A program made the translations under genes and the position numbers. From Rutstroemia sp. NJR-2017a BVV2 (taxonomy: Eukaryota; Ascomycota; Leotiomycetes; Helotiales; Rutstroemiaceae): a DNA stretch of 64,000 bases. The notes under the pieces were generated by a model, which saw only the letters and a program-made list of their open reading frames with translations, was not told where the DNA came from and searched no databases. The DNA is taken from the NCBI GenBank assembly GCA_002946415.1, contig NJPS01000031.1, positions 186,001 to 250,000 of the forward strand, read 5' to 3'. Positions 11,991-24,014 of this stretch are shown here, piece by piece; position 1 is the stretch's first letter, and every line of letters begins with the position of its first letter.

Positions 11991-13116
11991 CATTCCTGTT
12001 ACGAAAAGCATTTACTTATGTTCGGCTGTGGGGGGCATTCTTTCTCCACGTTAAACGTTCCCAACTTCCCAGATGGGTGGTATCTTTAAATATTTACCTT
12101 TTGCTTTTGCAAATTTGCACTGAGCTGTTCTTGAGGTAGCTTAAATTAGAAGTATTATTTGGGCACACTCTGGGGAGGATGAATCATTGAGACGTTAATT
12201 TGTGTTGCTAGGGATATATGCCATTGTATTAGACCTACGTTTAGTTGAAGTATACTGTCAATATCAAACATGATGGCTTGCTGGAAGAAGTGAGCATCAC
12301 TCCCAGTCCCAAAAGCGCCCGCTGCCCACCACTACTGCTTGATAGGTAGAAATTATGACGATGGAAATATAGACATTGGCACTATATTGTGTGAATGCTA
12401 GGGTGTGGAGCCAGTAAAGCCACACCATGTAGTCTTATAATGTGCAAGGGTAAGTTAGTAATATACTCGTAGGGCGTGCACTGCCCACCCTGCATTAGCT
12501 TACAGGACAGAATACAGTAGAATAATCCTGTGCAAGTATCTATGGGCAGTTGGATAAGGACACCCATTGTGCAAGGCTTGATACTTTCTCCAGGATAATC
12601 CCCAAGTTCAACGCCGCAACTCCACGTCATCTGACCACCAGCCTAAATTAGCGTACCGACTATGAATGACATGCACATCGGTAAATAGATATGGGAAATT
12701 ACTACGTCTCGTTTAACCGGCAAATGCAGAACCTGCATATAATTTTACGCGTCAGTGGAGGAAGGCTAAGCAATCTTGTCCCGGTACTATCAACGCCCGA
12801 GATTGAGAATGCAGTCCTGATGGAAGTGATTCAAGGGTCTTTTCAGCTCGATAAGACGATCGCCCCCTTTATGCATAGTCCTAATGCGGCAGGCAATAAG
12901 AAGCACACTTCAGAATACGTGTGTAGCCAATAGAAAAACTGTAGGCGACCTTTTTTATACGAATGAGCGAATGGGGGGCAAGTCACGAGAATATTGATGT
13001 ATTATGCTGATATCTCTTACTCAAGCTCCATTCATGTTGCAAATTATGTCACTGGATTTATGTCGTCTTATCTCTCTTGGAAGTGATTGATTCTGCTTGA
13101 GTTAAGCTAAACACTG
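11991..13116. other. Intergenic region upstream of the polyketide synthase
   Basis: Terminator side of the methyltransferase and promoter side of the PKS. No open frame with family features on either strand. Confidence 0.5.
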
Positions 13117-16100
13117 ATGAAAAGGCATCTTGACCTGGATTCCATGATGGGTGAAGCAATGAACACCATCCAAAATGACCAAGACTTGTTGTCAAAAAGT
13201 CCAGAACCCATCGCCATTGTGGGAATGGGTAATGCCTTCTAGGAAGAAAGTTAGAATACATCTTAACTAACAACACTCGTAGGATGCCGCTTGCCGGGAG
13301 GAATATCTAACCCTTCAGAATTTTGGGACTTTTTGGAGATGAAAAGATCCGCAGTACGCAACTTTGACAGAAATCGAGTTAATATTGAAGGATTCTACCA
13401 TTCCGACCACCAACGACCAGGCAGCATCAATACTACAGGTGGTTGTTTTCTCGATGAGGATCCAAAGCTTTTTGATAATTCTTTCTTCGGTATGACGCCA
13501 GGAGAGGTGATGACTATGGATCCATTGCAACGGAAACTTCTTGAAGTAGCATACGAAGCTTTTGAGAGCGCAGGCGAACCATGGGATGTATTTTCCGGAT
13601 CTGATACAGGAGTCTTCGTCGGAAATTTCAATAGTGATCATAGTATCATGCAAATGTACGACGTCGATTTCCCTCTTGATTATGCGTCAACAGGAGGGAG
13701 TACTAGTTCTCTCAGCAATCGAATTAATCACTTACTTAACTTACGTGGACCAAGGTGAGAAACTTCTTTCATTACCTATCACAAAGTAGTTTGGTTTATC
13801 TGGGTAAATTATTTTGGTCTTATCATTAATTATGACATCTAAACAGTCAGACAATTGACACGGCTTGCTCCTCGTCGATGTACGCTCTTCATACGGCAGT
13901 CAATGCTATACGAAGCGGTGACTGCACAGGGGCGATTGTAGGTGGCAGCAACCTCATCATGGCTCCAGAAATGCAACTTTTGACAGTGAAACTTGGTGCT
14001 TTATCACCAACATCCACATGTCATACTTTTGATGCTTCGGCGGACGGATATGGTCGAGGCGAGGGGTTTGGAGCACTGTACCTCAAGAAGTATTCAGATG
14101 CCATAGCTGGCGAGTACCCCATTCGAGCTTTGATTCGAGGCACTGCTGTAAATGCGAATGGTCGAACCGCAGGTATCTCACACCCCAGCGTTGAAGGCCA
14201 AGGAAGCCTCATTCGGCAGGCTTATCGCAACGCTGGTCTCCCAACAAATCTAACGGCTTATTTCGAATGTCATGGTACTGGAACACCGACCGTGAGTCGA
14301 TTGACCATTTCCCACATAGGCAATTGCTGACTTTCTCGTTTGTTAGGGCGATCCGATCGAAGTTGCGGCAATTGGGAGAGTCTTTGGGCCAGAGCGCAAA
14401 CAGCAGGACAGACAGCTCCTCATCGGATCCGTCAAAACGAATCTTGGGCACGCAGAACCGTCAAGTGGTGTCATCGGAGTAATCAAGACAGTTCTAGCTC
14501 TGGAAAAGGGGATTATTCCAGCAACTGTGGGCGTGAGAAATCTCAATCCAAATAGTAAGTTGTATTTCAAGCTGCCCCTTTCGGTTGTAATATTTTGCCC
14601 TTCAAAGCCGAGATTTGAAACCACCGTTCACGTTATTGACCCACTCTTTACAATACAGTCGATTTCACAACAGCGCGCGTTAAAGTGGTCACCGAAGCAA
14701 CCCTTTGGCCCTCAGATTTGCCTCGCAGAGCAAGTGTAAACTCATTTGGTTATGGGGGCTCGAATGCGCACTGCATCCTCGATCACGAATCCGTGGTGAA
14801 TGCCACCAGTGCAAAACCACCACCTGCAGTTCCTACTCGTCGACTTGTCCTACTACCGTTTTCCGCTCACGAAGAGTCCTCTCTAAGAAGCAATGTTGGC
14901 GCCATTCGCCATGCTCTTCCAACCCTCTCGTTGGCTGATGTTGCCTATACTTTGTCCAAAAGGAGATCTAAGTTTCTGTACAAAACTTTCGCCGTAGTTG
15001 ATTCAACATCACCAGCTGAAGGTCTTGACCCTCATGGTTTCATTCCGAAGAAATCGCTTAGCTCCCAGTCGGTTGCTGTTGGATTTATATTCACGGGTAT
15101 GTTTGTTTATTTTTACCTGCCTAAACGAGAAGTTATGACTGGAGGTAGCTGATGATACACAGGACAAGGAGCACAATGGGAGAGTATGGGGGCGGGTCTC
15201 CTAGAGTATGCCCAATTCAAGTCATCGCTTACAGCTCAAGACGCTATACTAACCAAACTGTCTTTTTCGCCCCATTGGAGCCTGGAGAACATTATATCTG
15301 GCAGTTCTAACTTCTCGATCAACCAGCCGGGGATTTCTCAGACAGTCTGCACAGCTCTTCAAATTGCACTCGTTGATTTACTCCAGTCTTGGGGCGTCAC
15401 TCCGGATTTTACCCTTGGACATTCATCGGGTGAGATCGCTGCGGCATACGCAGGTGGTCATATCTCAATGGCTGAGGCCATCACGACAGCTTACTGTAGG
15501 GGAAAATCTATCGAAAACAATAACCGAGAGGGTCTGATGTTGGCCGTGGGGAAATCACAAGATGAAATCTTGCCTTTCTTGAAAGGTGTTGAGTCAGAGA
15601 TCCAAATTGCCGCGGTAAACTCACCCGGAAGCTGTACCCTCTCAGGGGATGCCTCATCCATCGAAAAGCTACACGAGCGACTACTAGGAGATGGTGTATT
15701 TGTCAGGCTCCTGCAGACAGGAGGCAATGCTTATCATTCACACCATATGACTTCCGTTGGCGAGAAATATCAAGTTCTTTTGGAGAAGGCTCTGAGAGAG
15801 CTTGATAACCTCGGTCAACTCGATAGCTCTAAGTCTTATTCTACTGTACGGTGGATTTCTTCTGTGACGCCAAAAAAGAAGTCAGTGGCAAAATATATCG
15901 GGCCGAGTTACTGGCGACAGAATCTTGAGTCCCCAGTACTCTTTTCCGAAGCAGTAGAAGTTCTGCTTACTGATGAAGAAAAGAGCCTGGACGTTCTGAT
16001 CGAGATTGGTCCACACTCAGCCTTGCAAAGCCCTGTAAAGCAGATTATTGCCAAAGCAGAGTTAAGCCATGGAATTAAACCTCCCACCTATATGTCCGCT

Positions 16101-19100
16101 CTGAGACGCAATGAAGACAGCATGTTAAATATACTCAACCTCTGTGGCCAATTATTCTGTCTGGATTATCCTGTCAATCTCGCTCTGGTAAACTCTGTTG
16201 AAAGATCTGACCAAGATGGCACACGTTATATTCATGGGTCGGTTTGTGTCAACTTACCAACGTATCAGTACAATTACGGGACTCCGATTTATCACGAAAA
16301 CCGAATTAGCAGGGAAATCAAACAAAGACGACATCTTCGTCACGACATTTTGGGAGTGCTTCAAGCAGGTTGTGCAAAAGAGCGACCGGCCTGGAGAAAC
16401 ATATTAAGAATGAAAGACGTTCCGTGGCTAAAAGACCACCAGGTGTGTTGATTGTTCAGACCTCAGAGACTATTTTGCCTACTAACTGTACCGAAGTTGT
16501 TACCTAATCCCGTATTACCCGCATCAGGATATGTTTGCCTTGCTATAGAAGCGGCTTCGCAATTTCTTAACGCTAGTACCCAACCCAGTGAAGGCTTCTG
16601 TTTCAAAATCCGGAATCTTTCTATTAAAGCTGCGATGGTTCTATCCGATGATGATAGCGGTCTGGAAACAATGTTAAATTTGCAAGCTTCTTCGCAATCC
16701 GCAAACTGGCTCGAATTCAAAATATCCTCGGTTTCTACAACTACAAATGCTTGGACAGAGCATGCTAGTGGTCTGATTTCAAAGGTTCCTCAGCCCACAG
16801 AATCCCTGGAACCACTTGATAAAAGATTCGATCCACGTGTGATTGATGTCAAGAACTGGTACGAAAAGTTTGCCGATATAGGCCTTGGCTATGGGAAGTC
16901 ATTCCAAGGGCTTGAAGATCTTTTATCGGATCCAGAAAGATGCATTTCAAAGGCTAGGGTTATGTTGAATACGACCAAGGGGATGTTTAAGGGCGATGAA
17001 TCATCTTATATCGTTCATCCCGCGTCTCTAGACATCTGTCATCAACTCGCATTGATAGCTTGTCATGGTGGACAAACAGGAAGAGTCAAGAATGCCTTTA
17101 TCCCTGTATTCATTGATAACATGACAATTTGGCCTCAAAATACTAGAGAAGAATGGGGAATAGGCACGGCTGTAGGCCACTTGAAGGGCTTGAGGGGTGC
17201 CCATGCAAGTGTTCAACTGCTCACCCAGTCAGGGGCTCCTCGGCTTGAAATCAATCAACTTCGCTGCGTTTCTCACTACGGCGGCAAAAACCGGAAAATG
17301 GACGATAATCAGCCCTATACACGACTGATCTGGAAACCTGACCTTTCCACTCTAACATCCAGTCAAGCCAAATTGCTATTCCAACCCACAATATCTCTAG
17401 ATGCTATTCGGGATACATTCGAAGCAATAGACAAAATCTCGGTGTACATGGTTATTGAGCTCGCTGTGAGATATGAAAACTTCATCTGTGAAGACTCATA
17501 CTTGCGACGCTTTTTACGTTGGCTCCAACAGTCAGCAGCAAAGGTCCGGCAGCAGAACGAGGATGTTTTTCAAATGTCCAGTGAAGATCGCTTGGAGGTC
17601 ATTGAGAACATTTGTTCAAGAATGGACACTGTTGTCGATATCAAGCATACCAAGCGTATTTTCGATAATATCTCTGACATTCTTGCTGGCACTAGAACGG
17701 GTGTAGAGATTGCTCTCCAGGACGGGAATCTAGCAGAGCTTTATACTTCAGGTGTTGGAATCGCAGCTGCATATCCACAACTCGAGCGAATATTGGATCT
17801 GGAAAGCCACCGCGATCCAAGCATGAGCATTCTTGAAATAGGGGCTGGGACTGGAAGTGCAACACGTGTCACGATGAGAGCCCTGGGAGTGGAAACAGAA
17901 ACTGGATCTGGTGGACGTTACAGCAAGTATACATTTACTGATATTTCTAGCGCCTTCCTTGAAACAGCTAAAATCGAGTTTGGCGATTGCAAAAAAATTG
18001 CGTATGCCACGCTAGATATCAGTCGCTGTCCATTTGAGCAAGGGTTTGAACAGAGCTACGACTTGATTATTGCTTCTCAGTGTCTGCATACGACTGAAGA
18101 TATTAAGACGACTTTGCAGAATGTACACAAGCTTCTGAAGCCCGGCGGGAGGATGATCTTGTTGGAAACTACACGACCGCTTCTTGGACATGGATTGGCC
18201 TATGGAACGTTTCCGGGCTACTGGAAAAACGATGAGAACTCTGATTCTCCCTTCCTCCATCTTGAGCAGTGGGAAAATGAGCTAAAGAGTGCAGGATTCT
18301 CTGGGATTGATATAGAGCTGAAGGACTACGATCCCTCAGTGGCCGTTGCTTCAATATTGGTGACAACGTCTCTACCCCAAGGACTTCCCGTGGTCCCACT
18401 GGAGGAGAAAGAGACCGTCTACATTATCTACAATCAACATCTCACCTCTTTCCACGAAGCATTGGCATGTGAGTTACAGGAAAATGGCATCATGCCAGTG
18501 GTGGTTCCCTTAGGATCCTTTTTGCCAGACCAGTCCCGGGTGATCTTGACGGTTGACCTAGAATTACCTATCTTGATAGACGGCCAAGAGAAAGATTTTG
18601 AGCATGTGAAGGAACTTGTGAGGACAACATCATCCTTATTATGGCTCACAAATGGTGGACTATTAAAAGGCCATGATCCATTTGCAGCTCTCGGTACCGG
18701 ACTCGTACGTATGCTCACTACAGAAAATCCCATTTCGAAATTTGCCATATTTCACCTAGACCCTGAGAGCAATTCTTGTGAGTACACAACAGCGCACCAG
18801 GTCGCAGAACGAGAGTTACGTCTCCATACAGGCGATTCCGAGAAAGAATTAGCTTTGCATAATGGAGTTGTTTATGTCAGTCGCCTTGAGCTAGATGCAG
18901 AGCTAAATGCGCGTTATGTGGTTCAAAACAGCTCGGAGTTGATGACGAAGCAAATGTCTTTCCCAAGCGATATTCCTATGGTTGCCGACTTTGAAACTCC
19001 TGGATTACTGAGCTCCTTGTACTTCAAAAAGGATAGCCTACACTTCACTCCACTGGACGATGACTTCATTGAGGTCACAACGTGTGCGATCGGACTAAAT

Positions 19101-21312
19101 TGGAAAGATATCGCTGTCTCAACAGGAAGAATTGACATGGACTTTTTCAGTTCCGAATGCTCGGGTATTGTAACACAGTGTGGAAAGAAGGTTCACAACT
19201 TTCGCCCTGGTGATCGAGTGTACTGTCTTGCCTGGGGGAAGTTTGGTACCCGGGTTCGAATACCTTCTTCTTTTGCTCAGTTGATGACGCAAACAGAAAC
19301 GTTCACAGACATGGCATCGGTGCCAATGACTTTCTGCACCGCGGTATATGCGCTGAAGCATCTGGCACGTTTGCGGAGCGGAGACACGATTTTGATTCAG
19401 TCTGCTACTGGAGGGGTGGGCCTTGCTGCAATTCAGATTGCTCAAAGCGTGGGTGCTGAAATCTTCACAACTGTAGGGACTGAAGACAAAATTCAGTATC
19501 TTGTCAAAACATGCCATATACAAAGAGAGCGAATATTTTCCTCTCGGGATTTGAAGGACATTGCGCGATTGAAAGCAGCAGTCTCTGGTCGTGGATTCGA
19601 TGTCATATTGAGCTCTTCTAATGGCGATATGTTGCACGAAACTTGTCGCCTTATCGCTGCTAGGGGTCACTTCATTGATGTTGGTCGCGTCGATGTGCAA
19701 AATCACAGCACACTTGCAATGGAGATGTTTTCGCGGAATGCCAGCTTTTCGTCTTTTGACCTTAGCTCGATGGCAGTTCAAGACCCGCAGTTCTGTTCTG
19801 AGTAAGTCAAGTATTCATATTTCCTAGCGAACTTTTATTTAACCAGCTCTAGGTTGTTCGAAGAAGTCGGTACTTTGTTTCGTCAAGGGGCCGTCCGTCC
19901 TATTCCTCAAATAAGAGTTTTCGATGTTTCGGAGCTGGATCAGGCCCTTCTCTACTTTTCTAGGGGACAGCATATCGGCAAGATTGTTGTTACATATGAG
20001 AATAAAAATTCTATAGTCAAGGTATGTCTAATCTCAGCTTTGCAGTGAAATCAACGTAGAACGTTGTCTAACTCTTGTTTTCAAGATGATTCCTCCGCCC
20101 CCACAAGCTCGTTTTGACCACGAAGCTGAGTACATTATTGCCGGCGGACTAGGTGGGCTAGGACGATGTATTTTACAATGGATGGTATCACGAGGTGCTC
20201 GAAACCTTACTGTGATTTCCAGGTCTGAGACTCCTGGCCAGGAAGCCGCTACCATGATTAACGAGCTAGCACACCGAAATGTCCGTGTCCAGCTTAGGAG
20301 CTGTGACGTTACTAACGCAAACGACATTACAAACCTCATTCGAGATCTGACAAGTTGTCGACCAGTCAAAGGAATTCTTCATGCAGCAGCAATAATACTA
20401 GATCGCCTATTCGACACACTACCATATAGCCAATGGAAACTCGGTCTCGCGGCTAAAGTTCAAGGCACAGTGAACCTCCACAACGCCAGCATTGATCTTG
20501 AATTACCTCTAGACTTCTTTATCATGACTAGTTCATTTGAGGCAGTCGTAGCAATGCCAACACAGGCGGCATACTGTGCAGCGAATAGCTTCCAGGACGC
20601 ATTTTCCCGATACCGGAAAGGAAAAGGGCTACCTTCTTGCTCGATTGCATTTGGTCTTATTACTGAAATTGGCGAGTTCGGGCAGAGAGATATTACGAGG
20701 AACATGATACGTAGACATGGTCTCTATCCTACGGGCGAGCTGAAATTTTTGAGGCTGTTGGAAGCTGCATTTCTCGATGTACCAACTTGTACGTCGAGTT
20801 GGTACTCGTTCGACCCTCTAGCTGAATCTCAGATTACCACCTGTCTCGAACCCCCGTTATTAGCAAAGATGGCAGAACGACAAGATAGGAACACAGCTGA
20901 GGTACCGCGATGGTATTCGGATAGGAAGTTTTCGCACCTGGTTAGGGCTATGGAAGATCACCTGGCTTCAGAGAATGTGGAGCATGTAGCAAAGGAAACG
21001 GCGCCGGCGATTATAGTAACGGTTGATGATGCGCTTCGAGCTGGTGATGTTCAACAGTGTGAAAGAATTATCACGAAGGCTATTATGGAACGAGTTGCTA
21101 CATTGCTGATGATTCCATTCGAGGGTATTGCAGCGAGTAAATCGGTGGCAGATTATGGTGTTGATAGCCTGATTGCTGTGGAGCTTAGGAGCTGGTTAAT
21201 TTTGTTGTTTGGTAGTGAAATTCCGTTGTTGAAATTGCTTGATGAGAGGGTTAGTATTGGAGGGCTGGGAGAGTGGGTTACTGGCGAGAGGCAAAAAAAG
21301 TTACAGATATAG
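13117..21312 (+). CDS. Highly reducing type I polyketide synthase (KS-AT-DH-MT-ER-KR-ACP)
   Basis: Iterative multidomain enzyme that builds a reduced, C-methylated polyketide; core of the cluster. Nine exons: 13117-13228, 13283-13754, 13847-14291, 14347-14554, 14659-15096, 15163-16442, 16497-19801, 19853-20021 and 20086-21312, 2551 residues. KS: DTACSSS (Cys202), ECHGTGT, TNLGHAEP. AT: GHSSGE (Ser646), YHSHHM. DH: His984 and the Asp of HPASLDICHQ near 1163. MT: LEIGAGTGS near 1430. ER: GGVGLAAIQIA near 1958. KR: GGLGGLG (2163-2169) and Tyr2306 in AAYCAAN. ACP: GVDSL, Ser2504, then only 47 residues, so no thioesterase or other release domain. The first in-frame ATG (13117) follows a stop; 13144 or 13159 are possible starts. 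The DH motif is unusual (see findings). Confidence 0.95.
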
Positions 21313-21827
21313 GTAGAATTTTAATCAGAGTGAATAGTATATTAACTAGAAATCAACATTATCAATTGCCACGTTATGAGCACCTTAATCGTCAGAATGT
21401 AGGAGAGAGAAATTGTCCTAGTAGAATCAGTTGATTCTTTTCTAGCTAATGATCTGGTCTTATTTATTTATACATGATCGGTAACTACTGAGCTTCCTAA
21501 TTCGGGAGCTCAGATATCAGTAACTTATCTCTTGAGCTCCACCCAGTTTATCTGTGGAGTCAGTAATTACAAATCTTATGGACTTATTATCATGAAGGTA
21601 TCTGTGATGAACCTTCAATAATAGAGTAGATTTAGCCTTAGAATTAACAACTAAAGAACTAAGAGAGCTTTTGGAGCTCGAAGAGTTTAAATACAGGAGG
21701 TTGATCACGTGCGGAGCATGTGGTATGCTAACGCCATAGTGGGGAGTGTGACTAAGCAAGCCTCAGGCAGGGAGCTAGCTCCAGGCCATTTTCGTGAGGT
21801 TCGTCACAATATCTTCTGAATTTGGTA
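21313..21827. other. AT-rich spacer at the cluster border
   Basis: Separates the PKS from conserved genes. It contains several GAGCTC-centred inverted motifs between 21490 and 21690, perhaps a decayed element, and the leader of the next gene. No gene supported. Confidence 0.45.
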
Positions 21828-23651
21828 ATGTCTTCCAATATTGTTGTGGAAATCAAAGAAAATCCCGCGCTGTTGTCGAATACCAAACCGACAAAGAGCA
21901 GCCTCCAGTTTGACTTCAGGGTCGCTGAACGACCAACTTACAAACCAAACAGCGGTCCATCACTTCAACCGATCACACTGACTCCTTCTCACGATAAAGA
22001 TGGATACATTATTGACTTCTTTCCGTATCCCAAGCCAGAAGATCCCAATCATTTTCTCGTGGGATTTGAGAGACAGCCAAACGTCCAATTGCTCGTTCAT
22101 CCCAAAAATATTCGCGATTACGTGTCGGATTTCACCTTAGAAATATGGGAGTACAAGCGCAGTTCGGAAGAGGAAGACCGTTTGGTCGAGCAGCTACAGC
22201 CAATTCTCATTGCCAGCGAGAAAAGAAGAAAATTATACATGATGAAGAAAGCAGGTGTTTCACGTGACATCATTATGGGATTGAAGAGAAAGCAGGAAGA
22301 TGAGGAGCAACCTATCTTACCAAGAAAGAGAGGCAAGCCACCAAAGTCTATGGCCTCTGTGTTTATGCCACAACCACAACCACCCAAAGACCCAGACGCA
22401 AAACGTAGTCCAGGACGCCCTCGGAAAACTATTACTGCTCCGATACGACAGCTATCACAGCACTCCATACCTTCACTATCTGATCAACCATCGCTATCTC
22501 AGCCGTCATTATCACAAGCATACTTGTCTACACCATCCAGAGCTCTGCTCGAAAGTGCAATTGCAGATGCATATATGGAAGATGATGATGAAGATACGGA
22601 GCTTGCATTGAGTCGACAACTCATAGAGGAGGCTAATCAACACTCTGGTTCCAGCTCCAGCGTCACTTCTGGCGAATCCGAGTCATCTAGCCCTGTCCTA
22701 TCACCATCGCGCCAAGGTCATATGATCACGTCTCGTGAGCCAGCTCTCCAGAAAGCTATGAAGTCAAAGCTTATCCAGAGGTCACCACACCATCGTCCAA
22801 AACCTGCCCCAATTCTACCCGGCATGACCGCAGATGCATACCCGTATAGCGCTTCTTTCTCCTATAAGAATATTCCAGCAAAGAAATCTGCTGCTCTCGG
22901 ACGTCCTGCTACGAGCAAACAGTCCTCATTAGTGATCAGTCCTACCTCAGGGAAAGTCACCTTCCGCGACACCAAGCAAACGTCATCAGTACATACCACG
23001 CAAGGAAAGTCTGCTGAAACCATATTCCCAAGCCTTAAAGCTACAGGAATATTGAGTGATAGCCGAACCACAGCAGCGCTCAGGCATATATCTGCACCTA
23101 CCGATGCGAATGCCACATCCCATGACTCGCCTCACACGAACAGTCAGCACTCAGGCGTCGACTCAGATGAAGGCGACGATACATCGGACGATGGGCTGGC
23201 GCATGACAGCAATTCACCACCTGCCCATTTTTCCACAGGCAGAAGTCGTATACTTGAAACAAACCCCAATGATGATGCCGATGAGCTTTCACAGGGGCAT
23301 TATGAGAAGGGAGAAGCAGCTGGTAGTCAACCGCCCTCTGGAATAAAATCTATTCTTAGCCATGACAAAAAGGAGGGTGTGATGTACTACCTCATAGATT
23401 GGGAGGGAAATCGGAAGCCATCTTGGAAACTTGCCAAGGGTATCGCACAGTCCACTATTGATAGGTATTGGAATCGTATCGTTGCCCGTTCCAACGAGCC
23501 CTTCGAATCTAACTCTGAAGCCGAAGTGCATTATCAGGAACAGCAGCTCTGCTGGAACAAGGAGAAGGCGATGCAACTTCACCGAGACGAACTCAAAAAA
23601 TCTCAGGATAGACAAAAGGACCAGCACCAAAGGAAGGAATTGGTTGAATAA
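21828..23651 (+). CDS. AT-hook protein with C-terminal chromodomain-like module
   Basis: Single-exon gene, 607 residues from ATG 21828 (MSSNIVVEIKENP). The N-terminal 120 residues form a compact conserved-looking region. Two basic AT-hook-like motifs follow (KRGKPPK and KRSPGRPRK), then a long Ser/Pro-rich acidic linker. From about residue 505 comes a chromodomain-like stretch: IKSILSHDKKEGVMYYLIDW then KPSWKLAKGIAQSTIDRYW, which matches the chromodomain pattern of an aromatic strand, a W-x-x-W-like SW turn and a final helix ending IxxYW. A glutamine/lysine-rich helix ends the protein. It is likely a nuclear chromatin or DNA-binding protein; the exact family is not recognised. It adjoins the PKS, but its composition groups it with neither the cluster nor the GC-block genes. 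Confidence 0.72.
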   Translation: MSSNIVVEIKENPALLSNTKPTKSSLQFDFRVAERPTYKPNSGPSLQPITLTPSHDKDGYIIDFFPYPKPEDPNHFLVGFERQPNVQLLVHPKNIRDYVSDFTLEIWEYKRSSEEEDRLVEQLQPILIASEKRRKLYMMKKAGVSRDIIMGLKRKQEDEEQPILPRKRGKPPKSMASVFMPQPQPPKDPDAKRSPGRPRKTITAPIRQLSQHSIPSLSDQPSLSQPSLSQAYLSTPSRALLESAIADAYMEDDDEDTELALSRQLIEEANQHSGSSSSVTSGESESSSPVLSPSRQGHMITSREPALQKAMKSKLIQRSPHHRPKPAPILPGMTADAYPYSASFSYKNIPAKKSAALGRPATSKQSSLVISPTSGKVTFRDTKQTSSVHTTQGKSAETIFPSLKATGILSDSRTTAALRHISAPTDANATSHDSPHTNSQHSGVDSDEGDDTSDDGLAHDSNSPPAHFSTGRSRILETNPNDDADELSQGHYEKGEAAGSQPPSGIKSILSHDKKEGVMYYLIDWEGNRKPSWKLAKGIAQSTIDRYWNRIVARSNEPFESNSEAEVHYQEQQLCWNKEKAMQLHRDELKKSQDRQKDQHQRKELVE

Positions 23652-24014
23652 GACACCTTATATCTTCGTGTACTCGTTTGGAGAAGTTATCATTTATTAG
23701 AAGATCTCGATATACAGTACCGTAGCATTTTGAATTGGCCGGGTCCCAGCACTTTTAGTTTCGTATTTGGCGGATGGCAGGAGTTTTTCGGCACGCCTGC
23801 TCCAGTTTTATTTGGGAATGGTATCACAAGAAGAGGGTGAAATACGGGGTGCATACAGTAACATCGTTTGGCGGCGAATCATTTGAACCATCCTGTGCCA
23901 CACCCCCACGTTGTGCAGCCTCCTCTATTTCTTCACATGTTTGTAATCTTATTAGGAGTTAAGACGGGTTTTTATACAATTAATTCAACACTCTCAATCC
24001 CAAATAATAACACC
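23652..24014. other. Short intergenic region
   Basis: Downstream of the chromodomain-like gene and promoter of the next. An in-frame open stretch precedes ATG 24015, but MASIKIDLAAPEPF is the better start because the upstream translation has no family features. Confidence 0.45.

Noticed and set aside
19119..19781. 220-residue open frame on the minus strand
   Set aside because: It lies opposite the ER domain of the polyketide synthase, which has full motif support; the antisense translation has no family features.
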